Of a stretch of 64,000 bases of DNA, positions 44,031 to 55,206 are shown in pieces (the first letter of the stretch is position 1; the number at the start of each line of letters is the position of its first letter). The stretch covers positions 2,948,264 through 3,012,263 of the forward strand of contig OZ038322.1 in the NCBI GenBank assembly GCA_964035795.1, given 5' to 3'. Under the pieces are notes generated by a model. The model was not told the DNA's origin, did not search any database, and saw only the letters and a program-made list of their open reading frames with translations. Source of the DNA: Pterobdella sp. o SKG-2022. Taxonomy: Eukaryota; Annelida; Clitellata; Hirudinida; Piscicolidae. Position numbers and translations under genes: made by a program.

Positions 44031-46560
44031 TAATTTAGTTGGTAGACCTTTAGACTAATTATTTCAAGTTACTGTGTTTGGCCAAAAGTTAGTATTTTAT
44101 TACAGTATGTATTCGTTTTATCAAATTCCTAAGTTGTTTTGACATTTAAAAAAAAGCATAATATAAATAACAATTCACAAAAGCCTGTGTCATTTTAGTT
44201 TTCTAGTAATTGCGTCTCGGTTGCTTCTTAACCAGCTTTCCTTTCACAGACTTTGCCATCTCTAAGCTCCTACCTATTCTCCTCCGTCCATTTTTTTCAT
44301 TCATAAACCAAACCGATGAATAAAAACTTGCAGTCAGAAAATAACCTCACTTCTTCATTCGCTTCCTGTTCTGCCACCATGGCAACGTACGAAAAAAACG
44401 GTTCTCAACTGTGAAATGAATATGAAGAAGTCTTCAAAACATTTTGATACGTAGTTCTGACTATTAAATGATTATAAATATGTAGGGCTGACAAGAGCGA
44501 CACTTCTCAAAAAATCCTTCATGTTTTCAAAAGTTAGTTTTTAAAGATTGTTCTCAGGCAGCTCGAATGACTTACCATCATTATCACGTTTGTTCAAGGA
44601 ATGCTTTTATTAGTTAGTTGTCAGTTGAACTTGACGTCTTAGAATTAAAATCTTATTGGAAGATGGCAAAGTCCACCTGCAATGTGCAAATAAACAACTT
44701 AAGACGGAATCGAAAGTGAAACTTCAAAGCTTAAATTAGCTGATTCAGTGGTTCCAAAAACTTTTGAATAATTAATGAGATTCATCCAAGTTCAATATTT
44801 TTGTTTAATTATACTTTGTGTTAAACGCATTCTTTCAAGAACATTTTTTATAGCTTATTTTTCCTCACCATGAAACAACTAATAAGACACATGTTTATTC
44901 AAAAATGAACTTTGGAGCCATAACTTTTTCTTTAATGATGGATGTAAATCATGAATTCCACCAATCAAAAATATTCACTGTTTAATTAATGAAAAAAATA
45001 ATGTTTTTAAAACTTAGAAGCTCAAAACTTATCTATAGGTATCAATGTTGCAGAAATAGCGCGTTTGAGAATTCGTGGTGCCTCTATAGAAATGATGGTT
45101 TTAAATTATTCGAGTTAAAGAATAGAAAATTCAAAGTCGTTTGAAATATATATATTTATAAAAAATAAAACTTGGGATAAGACAAAAATGATACTAGGAT
45201 AGAACCATTTGTTCAACAGACGCTCAAGTTATTGACCTTAAAAAAGGTTCAAAACACAAGCTACTCAAACACAGGTTAAACTAATAACTTGTTGACTGAA
45301 CCACATTGCTGAGCAATAATATTGAAAACATTAAGATAAAACTACAATAAAAATATCTAAATAATAGTTGTTATCTATATAGATGAACATAAAAACAATC
45401 AAATTAAAATCAAAAGCAATAACAAAGAAACAATTATATCGCTTGTTAGAACTGGCGATGATGCAAACCAGACAAATCTGGAGGCAGTCATTGAAATTAA
45501 GTGCTTTGTGCTTTATAAATCATTTATACTCTGTCATTAATGCATCCTAGTCTAGCAGTTCTAGGCCTTTATTCTTTTTTTTTCATTTTTCTACTTACTT
45601 AAGCTTTTTCATATCATTCATGGGTTTATGCTTATGTGTCATTATTTGTTTTGTTTAACTCCTTATACTTTATTTTGTTTACCTGATTAGTGTTTTTATT
45701 TGAATATTCATCTGAGCAATTTCAAATATTTCTTCGCTTTATATTTTTTGGATATTGTAGAGGGTCTTGTTGAATGCATTGGCGATAGAAACTAATCGTT
45801 TCTATGTAACTTATTCGTCTTTAAAATTTATCGATAAAAATTAAATATTGAAAATTAGCCTGAATTATCTTTTAAAATCTTTTTATATTAGTTATTCCTT
45901 CAAAGACCTCATTTATCAATTTTTGTAAATTGTTTTTCAAAAATAACTTCACAAAAAGCTTTTGATACTTTTTTTTTATTCAACCAAAATTTTCGACAAA
46001 CTTAACTTGTGATTCATTAGTTATTTTAAATTATTTTAAAAAATATAATAGAATATTTTTTTAATGGTTTAACAAAATTCAAAATATAATTTATCAACTA
46101 AACAATTTTATTTTTAATACTTTCAAATAAAATTTAGACATTTGAAATGTTTGTCAGCAGTATAAATGTTATGATTGGCTGCGAAAAAATTGGCTCAACC
46201 AATCACACTTTCTCATACTAATAGTCAGCCTATTGCTTATTCAACAATTTTTTGTATCTTTTTGTGGTTTCATTGGAACTTTTCATTGTTTTCAACTTAT
46301 TTAATAAATTAAATATAAAGTTGTTTCCAATGAGTCTGTAGAAATTGTTTCATACTATTCCATGCAACTCAAAATCCAAATCGGCAAAACTTAAAAAAAG
46401 GGTTTTCAGAAATTAAAAAATAATTAACTTTCTTCGTTTCAGCAAGCCTGCTCAATTATCTTAGTCGGTGTCGTTAGTGTAATTAAGAAATCTTTCAAAA
46501 GTTGCTGATTATTTTTAATTTGTCAAACATGTTTTGAATACACTTAAACGTTAGACTTCA
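44031..46560. other. AT-rich region upstream of HAND
   Basis: No exon is supported. GCCACCATGGCAACG at 44374-44388 is a good Kozak-like start, but its frame closes after 11 codons or at a weak donor. CCAAT/ATTGG boxes lie at about 46176-46203. HAND regulatory DNA may reside here. Confidence 0.4.
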
Positions 46561-46584
46561 ATGTGTTCTGGTAGAAAGTTCTCT

Positions 46585-46625
46585 GCTTGATATAAGGCAG
46601 AACTATTACCCTCCCACCAGACTTT
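46585..46625 (+). promoter_or_regulatory. possible core promoter of HAND
   Basis: GATATAAGG near 46590 resembles a TATA element, and CCAGACT about 28 bases downstream fits an initiator (YYANWYY). The start codon lies about 250 bases further on. Position and spacing are suggestive only. Confidence 0.3.
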
Positions 46626-46865
46626 GCACGCATTATTTGTATTTCAGTTGCGTTACTGACGGTTTTTGGATAACTTTCGTCATGAGATTTTTTTGGATTG
46701 GATTTTGAAAATGAATCGAAAAAATTGATCTTTGAGGGGTCTAAAAAATATATTTTGTTTTTCTGATTGTAAAGTTGAACGTTGTGTCGATGTTGGATTT
46801 ATCTACATCAAATATATCGTTGGTTAAACCTAATTTATTCATAATGTTGCAAAGTTGATATTGAG

Positions 46866-48330
46866 ATGTCTGCAATAGAATATTACCTTCAATCGCAAAG
46901 CTTCGGCCATTTCAATAGAGCTGCTTACTTCGAAGACACTCTTGACCATGACTTCACTAACCCTGAAAACCCGCAGAATCATATGGATACGTTGAATTTG
47001 AATTGTATGAAAAAAAACAACGATCAAATATTAAACAAAAAGCTTATAAATGAAAGCATTGATGATTGTTTGGTTGATACGAATAATGCTGAGAAGTTTA
47101 TGGAAGCTAGCACTCCATTTTTGAAAACATTGGAGTCTGCTGATATCACTTCCAACAACCAAATCACACAAAACTCTTTCGCAGACTTCAATTACTCTAT
47201 TTACAACAAGCCTGTTTTCGATTTTCCATACGATTACAAAGTTGAGACCAACCAAACAGCTTTCCCTTCCAATGTCACTCCAGATTCTACAAACTCTTTA
47301 TACCCTTTCACTCGTTCAATTCCTGATCAGTTTTTCAATTCTCCTCTCTATATTTCTTACAACAACGACCAACCTATTGAAAGACCCAAAAAACGCTCAC
47401 CCACCATCACGAAAAAGGAGCGCAGACGCACGCATAGTATAAACGCAGCATTTTCTGCATTGAGAAACTGTATCCCAAATGTCCCTTCCGACACCAAACT
47501 CTCGAAAATAAAGACTCTACGTCTTGCAACCAGTTACATTGCCTTTTTAATGAATGTCATCGATAAAAACGATCCAGAATTGGGTAATCTTTTCACTTTT
47601 ATATGTAGATTTCAAATTTTTCTAGAAACACTTATTAACGCCCTAGACCATTCGTCTCTTTATATTCTTTACTAGATGCAACAAAGTTTTTAATTAAAAA
47701 TTACATAAATTCAAACTTCCAAATAATTCTAATAATTTTTTTTATTTTCACGTTAAAATGAATGATAATCATCAGCTGAAATGGGTTTCAAGGCGGATAT
47801 GTCCTCAACGAGGCGCAATGAGAACCGGGAAGAAAAGAGACGCAGAGAAGCACAGGTGAATATTTTTAAGTTCTCGGTAGTTATATGATCTTTTAAAGAA
47901 AAAATAAAATGTACAGAAAATAGGAGTTATCGCACTAATATTAAGGCTTTGAGTTTTTGACAAGTTTTGAGACTATCAAATGAAACTCTCAAACAAATCT
48001 TGATTTATTTGGCAAAAAAACCCATTGATTTCAACCAATAAGTAATTTATTTTTTTTAAATTCTTATTGAAGATACTTTTTCAAAAGATACCAAAAACTT
48101 CTATAAAAAAATAAAATTATTTGAACATTTTAAAAACTTTCAAAAGTTCTTTCGATTTGATTAAATCATCAAAAACAATTTTAATGATATTGTTTGTAAC
48201 ATTTAGACTAAGCCAAGAACAACAACTGACCCGGCAGGAGATATTAAAGGCCTCGATAAAGCAGGCGGAAAAGCAGCCGAAGGGCAGAACTGGGTGGCCT
48301 CAACAGGTGTGGGCCTCAGAACTCAAGTGA
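46866..48330 (+). CDS. HAND: HAND-family bHLH transcription factor, 3 exons
   Basis: Exons: 46866-47583, 47776-47855 and 48238-48330; phases agree and the product is 296 aa. The bHLH (about 180-234) reads [35 protein letters not shown] and [13 protein letters not shown], nearly the vertebrate HAND sequence. Exons 2 and 3 encode FKADM, a charged [15 protein letters not shown] stretch and the diagnostic HAND C-terminus [16 protein letters not shown]. The third-exon acceptor (CGGCAG before GAG) is chosen because it keeps the phase and aligns without gap to the HAND tail. HAND proteins bind E-boxes as heterodimers with E-proteins and guide heart, mesoderm and neural-crest-type development. The N-terminal region of about 180 residues is long for the family (about 217 aa total in vertebrate HAND2), Asn/Ser/Thr-rich and unrelated to known motifs. 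Confidence 0.95.
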
Positions 48331-50345
48331 AGTGAAAGTCATTTCAACTATTTGTACAGTCAAACTGATTATTGAAGATTCGAGGTAAAACTATAGACGA
48401 GCACAAAGGTGTTAAAATAATCGAAGTACTATTTTTCCATTATGATGATAGTACCAAAAAACTCCCTGCTCAAATTCAGCATCTTGTTTTTCGATCAAAC
48501 TTTGTTTAGACCATCATATTGATATCAAAGGTGTTATAAAGTTTTTTGAACTCTCGTGTGTGACAACACAGTGCATTGTTACATACTTTCAAATTTTTTT
48601 AAATTATTAATTTTGAAAATTTAATTTGTAACAAATATGTTTCAATTTACATTTTTCATTTTACTGGTTTATGAATAAATTTTAATACTTAAGTTATGGA
48701 AATTTTAAATAACTTATTTATAAACAACAACAAAATTTAAGAGTATTTAACATACGCATCCGAAGTTTCAATATTTCAAATATAATTGCAAGTCTAATTA
48801 GACAAAGTTTATACATACTAAATAAGTACCGACGTTATAAAAGCTAATTGAAAAAATTGCCGCATCTTTTAAGAAATGGAAGTCCACGCGCTCCTAAAAT
48901 AAACATTTATAGACAAAATATTTTCAACTCCGCTCTGCTATAGATACCAAGAAGCGATTGAATAGCGTATATGAAAATGCCAAGATAAAGTTCAATGAAG
49001 CCAGATTATTATATAAAATTTATCATTACTTTAATGAGGCACTGAGAAAACTGATATAAATTTGACTACATTCACTTTTTTCAAAAAATGAATTTATAAC
49101 TTAAACAAATTGTATAACAATAATTTGAACTGCTGCAATCAAAAGATTGTACCCGGCTCTGTTTCAATGGTTTCATCAATGTCTGAATCATAAAAAAATT
49201 GATTGAATATGTTACTATTTTCTTAAATTCCTGTTCTTATGAAATTTTCAAACCTTCATTTTTGACAACGATCCAAAAACTTTTGTTTTACAATAGAGCG
49301 TGTAATAAGTGTTATGTAAAAAAAAATTTTTCCAAATTTTTTTATAAATACAGAAAGATCTAGTTTTTAATTTAATTTTTCATTAATCTATGATGGAAAG
49401 CTTTTGAGCAAGAGCTCAAAAAATAATAAACACAAAAAAAATGAACAAACGAATCACTTGTCTTAAGCAATAACTATTTAACTAATATAATTAAAAGTAA
49501 CTGGAACTTGTCAGAGTTTTTGAGAAAATCTTTTCATAAAACAATCTGTTTTTTAACAACATAAAGCCGCATTATTTGGACAAAAATTCCGAAAAACTCT
49601 GATTTTTTGACAAAGGTTTTTTTGATTGCAAAGTATTATAGGAAAACGATTGGAGCAATTTATAAGACTGTCTCAAAAGTTATAGTCTCTCGCAAAAATA
49701 TGTAGAAAAAAAATGTTTGTACTTTTACACCAAACATACCTGTTTCATTGAAAAAAATAAATATTTTTACAACATTCGAGTTCACTAAAACATTATCGAT
49801 TCAAAAATGAGTCAAATCACGCTCAAAAATTGTGTAGAAACAAAATAAAGGGCTCTAATTAAAACAAAACAGATCATAATTAATTATAACGTTTTGGCCA
49901 TAAAGTTAAGTCACCAACTCAGCGCCTCATAGTTGGTGGAATTGCTAAACTTTTAAACCTGAAGACCTCTTTCTTGTCAACTCTTTGAGGTGACTCCCAT
50001 TATCTTTTCAAAATCCTTATTTGTTAAAAGACCACATACGGACTGTTTTAACGGCCTGCTCTCATCAAGCTCAGGTTTTAAAACAAGTTTTTTTATTACA
50101 AAAAAAAAATTTTAGAAGCAACTCTCAAAAATCCTATGATGAAGATGCGAAATGTTGCTAACTAACACGGAGTAACAGTTTGAAAATTTTCGTGATTTTT
50201 TATTAAAATTAACTTCACAAGTTTTCATAAATTGAGTTTTTTTTACAAAATTACTTTTCAGTTTGTTTCTTTATTGTTAAAGCCAACTGCCTATTTTTTC
50301 ATGATTTTATTCTATCAAGAACTCGAATTAAGTTTCTTCCAATAA
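48331..50345. other. AT-rich region downstream of HAND
   Basis: No gene could be supported. A GC-richer patch at about 49920-50070 contains a minus-strand frame LDESRPLKQSVCGLLTNKDF ending in TGA, which might be a terminal exon. It has no identified partner. Confidence 0.4.
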
Positions 50346-50361
50346 GTCAAGATGATTTTTC

Positions 50362-50384
50362 CAAATATATATATATATATATAT
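50362..50384. repeat. (AT)n microsatellite
   Basis: Short TA dinucleotide run. Confidence 0.9.
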
Positions 50385-50639
50385 TAACTAAAAAAAAGAA
50401 AAATTTTAAAATGAAATACTCTTTCGTGTTTATATAAAGATTTTCAAACATATTGCTTGATTTTAATTCAAAGCTTGAAGCCTTATAGTTCTCCTGTTCC
50501 AACTCCCTTGAAAGATTGTAGAAATATGGAAAAACTAAGTTTATGATTAGTACATACTGCTCTTCATAAAAAACAAAACTATGGAAATTATATTGCTTTT
50601 TGGTATCTTTCAAATCAGCGATGTCTATCTTTCCTTTAA

Positions 50640-51049
50640 GTTTTACTCAACGAAGAAGCAAGTCGTTGCACTACCATTGACAGGCTTTGTGAAGCTCCAT
50701 CAAAAGTGAACTTTACAGGCTTCTCTGACACAAACTTTCAATTGATTTCTGTTACATAAAAGTCAGCTTCAACTTTCGAAATAGCAGAGTAGACACGTAT
50801 TTGTGACTCGAGTGCTGGTCTATAGAGGGAATGATGCCTCCTGCAAGAAACCAAGTGCTCTGAAATAAACAAAAAACAACTACAATCTTTACAAACATCG
50901 ATAAACACTACGGTTTGGGAATATGCTACAACTCTGAAAAATATCACTGGTGTTTGATTGTCAGGTAGAACAAAATCGGTGCAGTACGGAATAGACGTTG
51001 GTAAAGATTTGTGAAAAAGATATATTTTCTTTTTAAACAAGCCACTGAT
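50640..51049 (-). other. unidentified near-open frame beside a LINE 3' end
   Basis: The minus strand is open from about 51073 to 50738 (ending KVEADFYVTEIN). After one stop it continues in the same frame as KFVSEKPVKFTFDGASQSLS and RLASSLSKT to 50642. It is GC-richer than its surroundings. No family is recognised and no clean intron removes the stop. It could be a decaying gene or an unrecognised element. Confidence 0.3.
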
Positions 51050-52739
51050 CTTGAAACTCCCTGGGTTAAACATAACTATAATAAACTTTGTAGATTATTA
51101 ATATTATTATTATTATGAAATCTCTCAAGCATTTAGCTGAGAAAATTTTAGTAAGACGGGTCATAACTAATGACCATAGTCTTACTAAGTCTGCCTACAG
51201 CTCCAGAACTTTCCTCAAGATTCTTGCGGTACCGAGTAATGCCGCTTTTTGCAACTCTCCCATATTTGTATTAATTTCTAATTGGTGGAGAAAGCATATG
51301 AAGTTTTTGCGTATACTTCCAAGGGCTCCAATTACAATCGGTACCACATGCACTTTCTTTTGCTGCCATAGTCTGCTAACTTCTCTTCGCAGATCCTGGT
51401 ACTTATCAATTTTTTCTTTTTCTTTTTTATTTATTCTGCAGTCTCTAGGTATAGCAATATCCACAATCAAGCATTTTTCTCCTTCTTGTGCAGAACGCCA
51501 ATGTCAGGTCAACGGGCTTCTATCATATTGTCACATTGTATATTGAAGTCCCATAGCAACTTTATGTCATCATTTTCCACAACACTATCTGGCTCATGTT
51601 CGTACCACTTTTCATTGCATTTTAATCTATTTTTTTAACACAAGTCCCAATGGAGTAGCAACGTTGTCGTGACATCTTTTGTACTCTGTTTGAGCCAGCT
51701 TCTCACATTCTCAGGTTATGTGTTGAACGGTTTCACCTTTATTGCAGCACATCCTACATAATGGGCTGTTAGCTGTTTTATCTATATGGAATTTGTGATA
51801 GTTGGTTCTCAAAGCTTGCTTTTGAGCCGCACATAAAAGTGACTCAGTTTGGATTTTCTAATCGCCTTTTCTCAGCCATCTCCAACTTAACTCTTTGTCC
51901 ACTTTTGCCGATGTGTCTTTTAAGAACTGTTCATACATTCTTTTTTCATTCCATTTTTTTTATTCTCTCATCTTGAATATTTTTTTTCATATTTTTCTCT
52001 GTGGCAATTACTAGATTTTCCAAATCACCTCTATCTGCACATAAAAGTCTTTCATCGCTTTTTTTGATGTGATCCTCAAGGCTGATTTTGACCCAGATAA
52101 CAGTATCTTCGGCATTCGTCAGTCCTCGTTTGCCATCTTTCCTTAGTATATATAACCTTTCTACATCACTTCGTGGGTGCAGTCCATTATGCATTTTTAA
52201 GAGTTTCCTAGTTTTCCCATCTATTGACTAAAGCTCAGTCTATGTCCAACTAAGGAAAGGCGCTGAATATCTTGAAACAGGGATAGCCCAAGTATTAATG
52301 CCCTTAACAATATTCCTTCCATTCAGTTTTGTCCTGACAATCTTCAATACTTTTCTTTTGTATTCATTGAAGACTTTGATTTTCATTTCTTTTTTCTGTA
52401 AATCGTCAGCTTGTAATATGCCCAAGTATTTGTATCCTTCACCATCTCTCAAAGTTTTTATTACTGTGTCGTCGGGTAGCTTAATTCCGTCTAATTTGAC
52501 TTTTTTCCTTGTTTTCATTACTAACATTGAAACTTCTCGATACTGAATTTCATGCCGATATCTTCACTAAAAACTCTTACTGTCTGTACTAGTGAGTCGA
52601 GTTCTTCCTCGGTTTTGGCATACAGTTTGAGATCATCCGTATAGAGAAGATGGTTGATCTTTACCTTATTTGCAAAGCTGTAACAATGTTTTGTAGCTTT
52701 CAGTATCTGCGTTAGAGGAATTTTATTATAAAATATCAC
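51050..52739 (-). mobile_element. LINE with restriction-like-endonuclease-type C-terminus (R4/NeSL-like)
   Basis: The minus strand from 52739 reads the catalytic region INHLLYTDDLKLYAKTEEEL with SIEKF, then DGEGYKYLGILQADDLQKKE and INTWAIPVSRYSAPFLSW, then MHNGLHPRSDVERLYILRKD and RGLTNAEDTVIW. Next come a zinc-knuckle region near 51650-51790 (CRMCCNKGETVQHIT, ...H) and a terminal block VDIAIPRDCRINKKEKEKID, VVPIVIGALGSIRKN and TARILRKVLEL. This arrangement lacks an AP endonuclease and fits LINEs with a C-terminal nuclease (R4/NeSL-type). It has stops and frameshifts. The 3' end is an (ATT)n tail near 51100. The N-terminal half is cut off exactly where the next LINE begins. Confidence 0.85.
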
Positions 52740-55004
52740 ATAATGTTTTTATTAATGAATTCAAAAAATTACTTTTTACAAATATTAGGTCTTATAAAAA
52801 AATTATTATTACAGGTGATTTTAATGTTAATATGTTAACCAATAACCAAATATGTATTGCTTTTAATGATGTGTTACTTTCTTATAATCTTATACCGTAC
52901 ATAAATAATATAACTAGGCCTTCATCTAAAACCTTAATTGACAATTTTTTTACCAATATAAATAAAAATGAACTAATCAACTCTTATATAATTTATGATG
53001 ATATTTTTGATCATTTACCAACATTATTATCCCTAATTTCACCCAATAAACTAACATCATATAAACCATCAAATAATATATTTTCATATAATGAAGTATT
53101 ATCATTAGATAACTTAAAATTATTTATTAATAACATAAAAAATATTGATTTATTTAGTGTATATTATGATAATGTAAATGATTAGTTTAATATCTTTATA
53201 AACTACCTCTTTTTAAAAATAGTCTCACAAATAACATGAATAATCCTATTGTAAATTATAATACTGAATGGGTGACTTTTGGAATATTAAATTCTATAAA
53301 TACTAAATCTAGATTATACAAAAACTATTTTAAAAATCCAACTTTATTAAACAATAAAAAATACACTATATATACTAAAATTTTCAAAAAAGCTATAAGA
53401 CTAGAAAAAAAATTATTTTAACTCAAAAATTAAGAAATATAAAAATAATCAAAATAAACTATGGAAGTTTCTAAATAGTCTAACTAACAATAGTAAGGTA
53501 GAAAACAATCAATATAATAGATTTAGTAGACAATTGCAATGATTTTGAATTGAATTGAAAAACCCTATAACACAAATAAAAGGAATAAAGATTACTAATA
53601 AATACAAACTAGCGGATATTTTCAATAAGCATTTTTCTAACCTTGATCTCAATATAATTAATAATAATAATGATCCTAGTAATAATAATATTAATAATCC
53701 TAAGTATATCCCATCAAACATACCAACCCTAGATAATCTTGATAACTATTTCAATTTTAATAAGGTAGAAATTAATGATATTCTCTTTAGTTTAAATCAA
53801 ATAAACAAATCACATTCTAACGATATTTATAGATTGAACTATGATTGTTTCAAAACTATTATATTAGATAATACTCGATATTTTGTCAATTTAATTATAT
53901 GTCCTTTGAAGAAGGTTTATTTCCGGAGATTTTAAAAAACAGTAAAAATAATATCTATATGCAAGACTTAAACAATTATAGACCAATTACAATAACTCCT
54001 ATATTTTCAAAAATAATAGAAAAACTTGCCCATAATTAAATTTATAATTTTTAGATAAAAATAAACTAATTAACAATAACCAATATGGATTTCTCAAAAA
54101 TAAATCAACAAACTTATGCTTAGATATGTTTAAATATAATATTTTAAAAAACTTGGAATTAAAAAATTTTTATATCAGTATTTTTTTTGATTTTTCTGAG
54201 GTTTTTGATTGCATAAATTTTGATCTATTAGTTGAAAAACTTCATAGACTTAATTTTTCATTATTATCAATTAAGTGGATAAAATCTTAATTGATAATAA
54301 TGAAAAATTAGATAGAATCTTATATAGAAAACAGAAAGCAAGTGGTTGATTTAAATGGGGTACAATCCAAACCTTTGATTAAATCTAGGGGAGTTCCCCA
54401 AGGTTCAATATTAAGTCCTTTACTATTTATCTTATTTATTAATGATTTTCCTATCAACAATAATAAGTTTGATACACTTTTTTATGCTAATGATATTCTT
54501 ATTTCTTTTCCTATTACTAATGAAAATTATGAACAAATAAATAATGATATTAATAATGAATCAAATAGTATTAATAATTGGTTTAAAAATAATTATCATA
54601 TGGTTAATATAAATAAAACTTATTATACTGTTTTCAAAAACATTAATACTAATTTCAATATAAATAATTTGAATTTTGTAATAGATAACAACCTTATTAC
54701 TTATAAAATCACTTTTAAATACTCGGATATAATATTTGATAATAATTTAATTTTGAAACATCATATTGGCTATCTAGTGAATAAACTATATAAAATAACG
54801 AGTAAAATATATTTCTTAAAAAAGACTTATAAACTAAATACTAAAACTCTCTTAAACTTGTATTACTCTCTTTTTTACCCCCATATTAATTATTGTAACA
54901 CTGTTTGGGCATGTAATTATAAATCTAATATTAAAAAAATTCAAACACTACAAAACTTAACAATCAGAACTATCTTTAATTATCCATTTGATAAAAAAAC
55001 GTAA
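52740..55004 (+). mobile_element. extremely Asn-rich CR1/L2-type LINE (endonuclease end plus RT)
   Basis: The plus strand reads IITGDFNVNMLTNNQI and KTLIDNFFTNI (endonuclease end), then NKYKLADIFNKHFSNL, with the RT core at 54342-55004: KSRGVPQGSILSPLLFILFI, YANDILISF (the usual YADD has become YAND), SINNWFKNNYHMVNINKT, NLILKHHIGYL and LYYSLFYPHINYCNTVW. Third positions are almost all A/T, so the encoded protein is dominated by Asn, Ile and Lys. Two fold-back insertions damage it (54251-54310 and 54997-55171). Confidence 0.88.
54251..54310. repeat. perfect inverted repeat (25-bp arms, 10-bp spacer) in RT frame
   Basis: The left arm 54251-54275 (TAATTTTTCATTATTATCAA and on) is exactly complementary to 54286-54310. 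The right arm is an extra stretch of about 33 bases flanked by short ATCTTA copies. Without it the RT frame runs IKWIKS to YIENRKQ; with it a stop codon appears. Confidence 0.9.
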
Positions 55005-55171
55005 ATATTCAAATGAAAACACTTTTAGAAGTTTATTTTATTCCAGGAAGCTTTTCGTAAGATGAACTTGGTATATTTGTACCTCCACTTGATAATGTAA
55101 GTTCATCTTACGAAAAGCTTCCTGGAATAAAATAAACTTCTAAAAGTGTTTTCATTTGAATATTTACGTTT
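54997..55171. repeat. perfect inverted repeat (73-bp arms, 29-bp spacer)
   Basis: 54997-55069 and 55099-55171 are exact reverse complements by eye. The left arm overlaps the RT stop codon. The spacer is GTATATTTGTACC and neighbours. As RNA or single-stranded DNA this would fold into a long perfect hairpin. Confidence 0.93.
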
Positions 55172-55206
55172 GGCTCAAAGAATCAAAATATTAATAATAA
55201 CCATCA

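Noticed and set aside
50760..50872. Spliced exon reading STWFLAGGIIPSIDQHSSHK on the minus strand
   Set aside because: The introns needed to join it to the next coding-like segment would be only 21-31 bases, too short.
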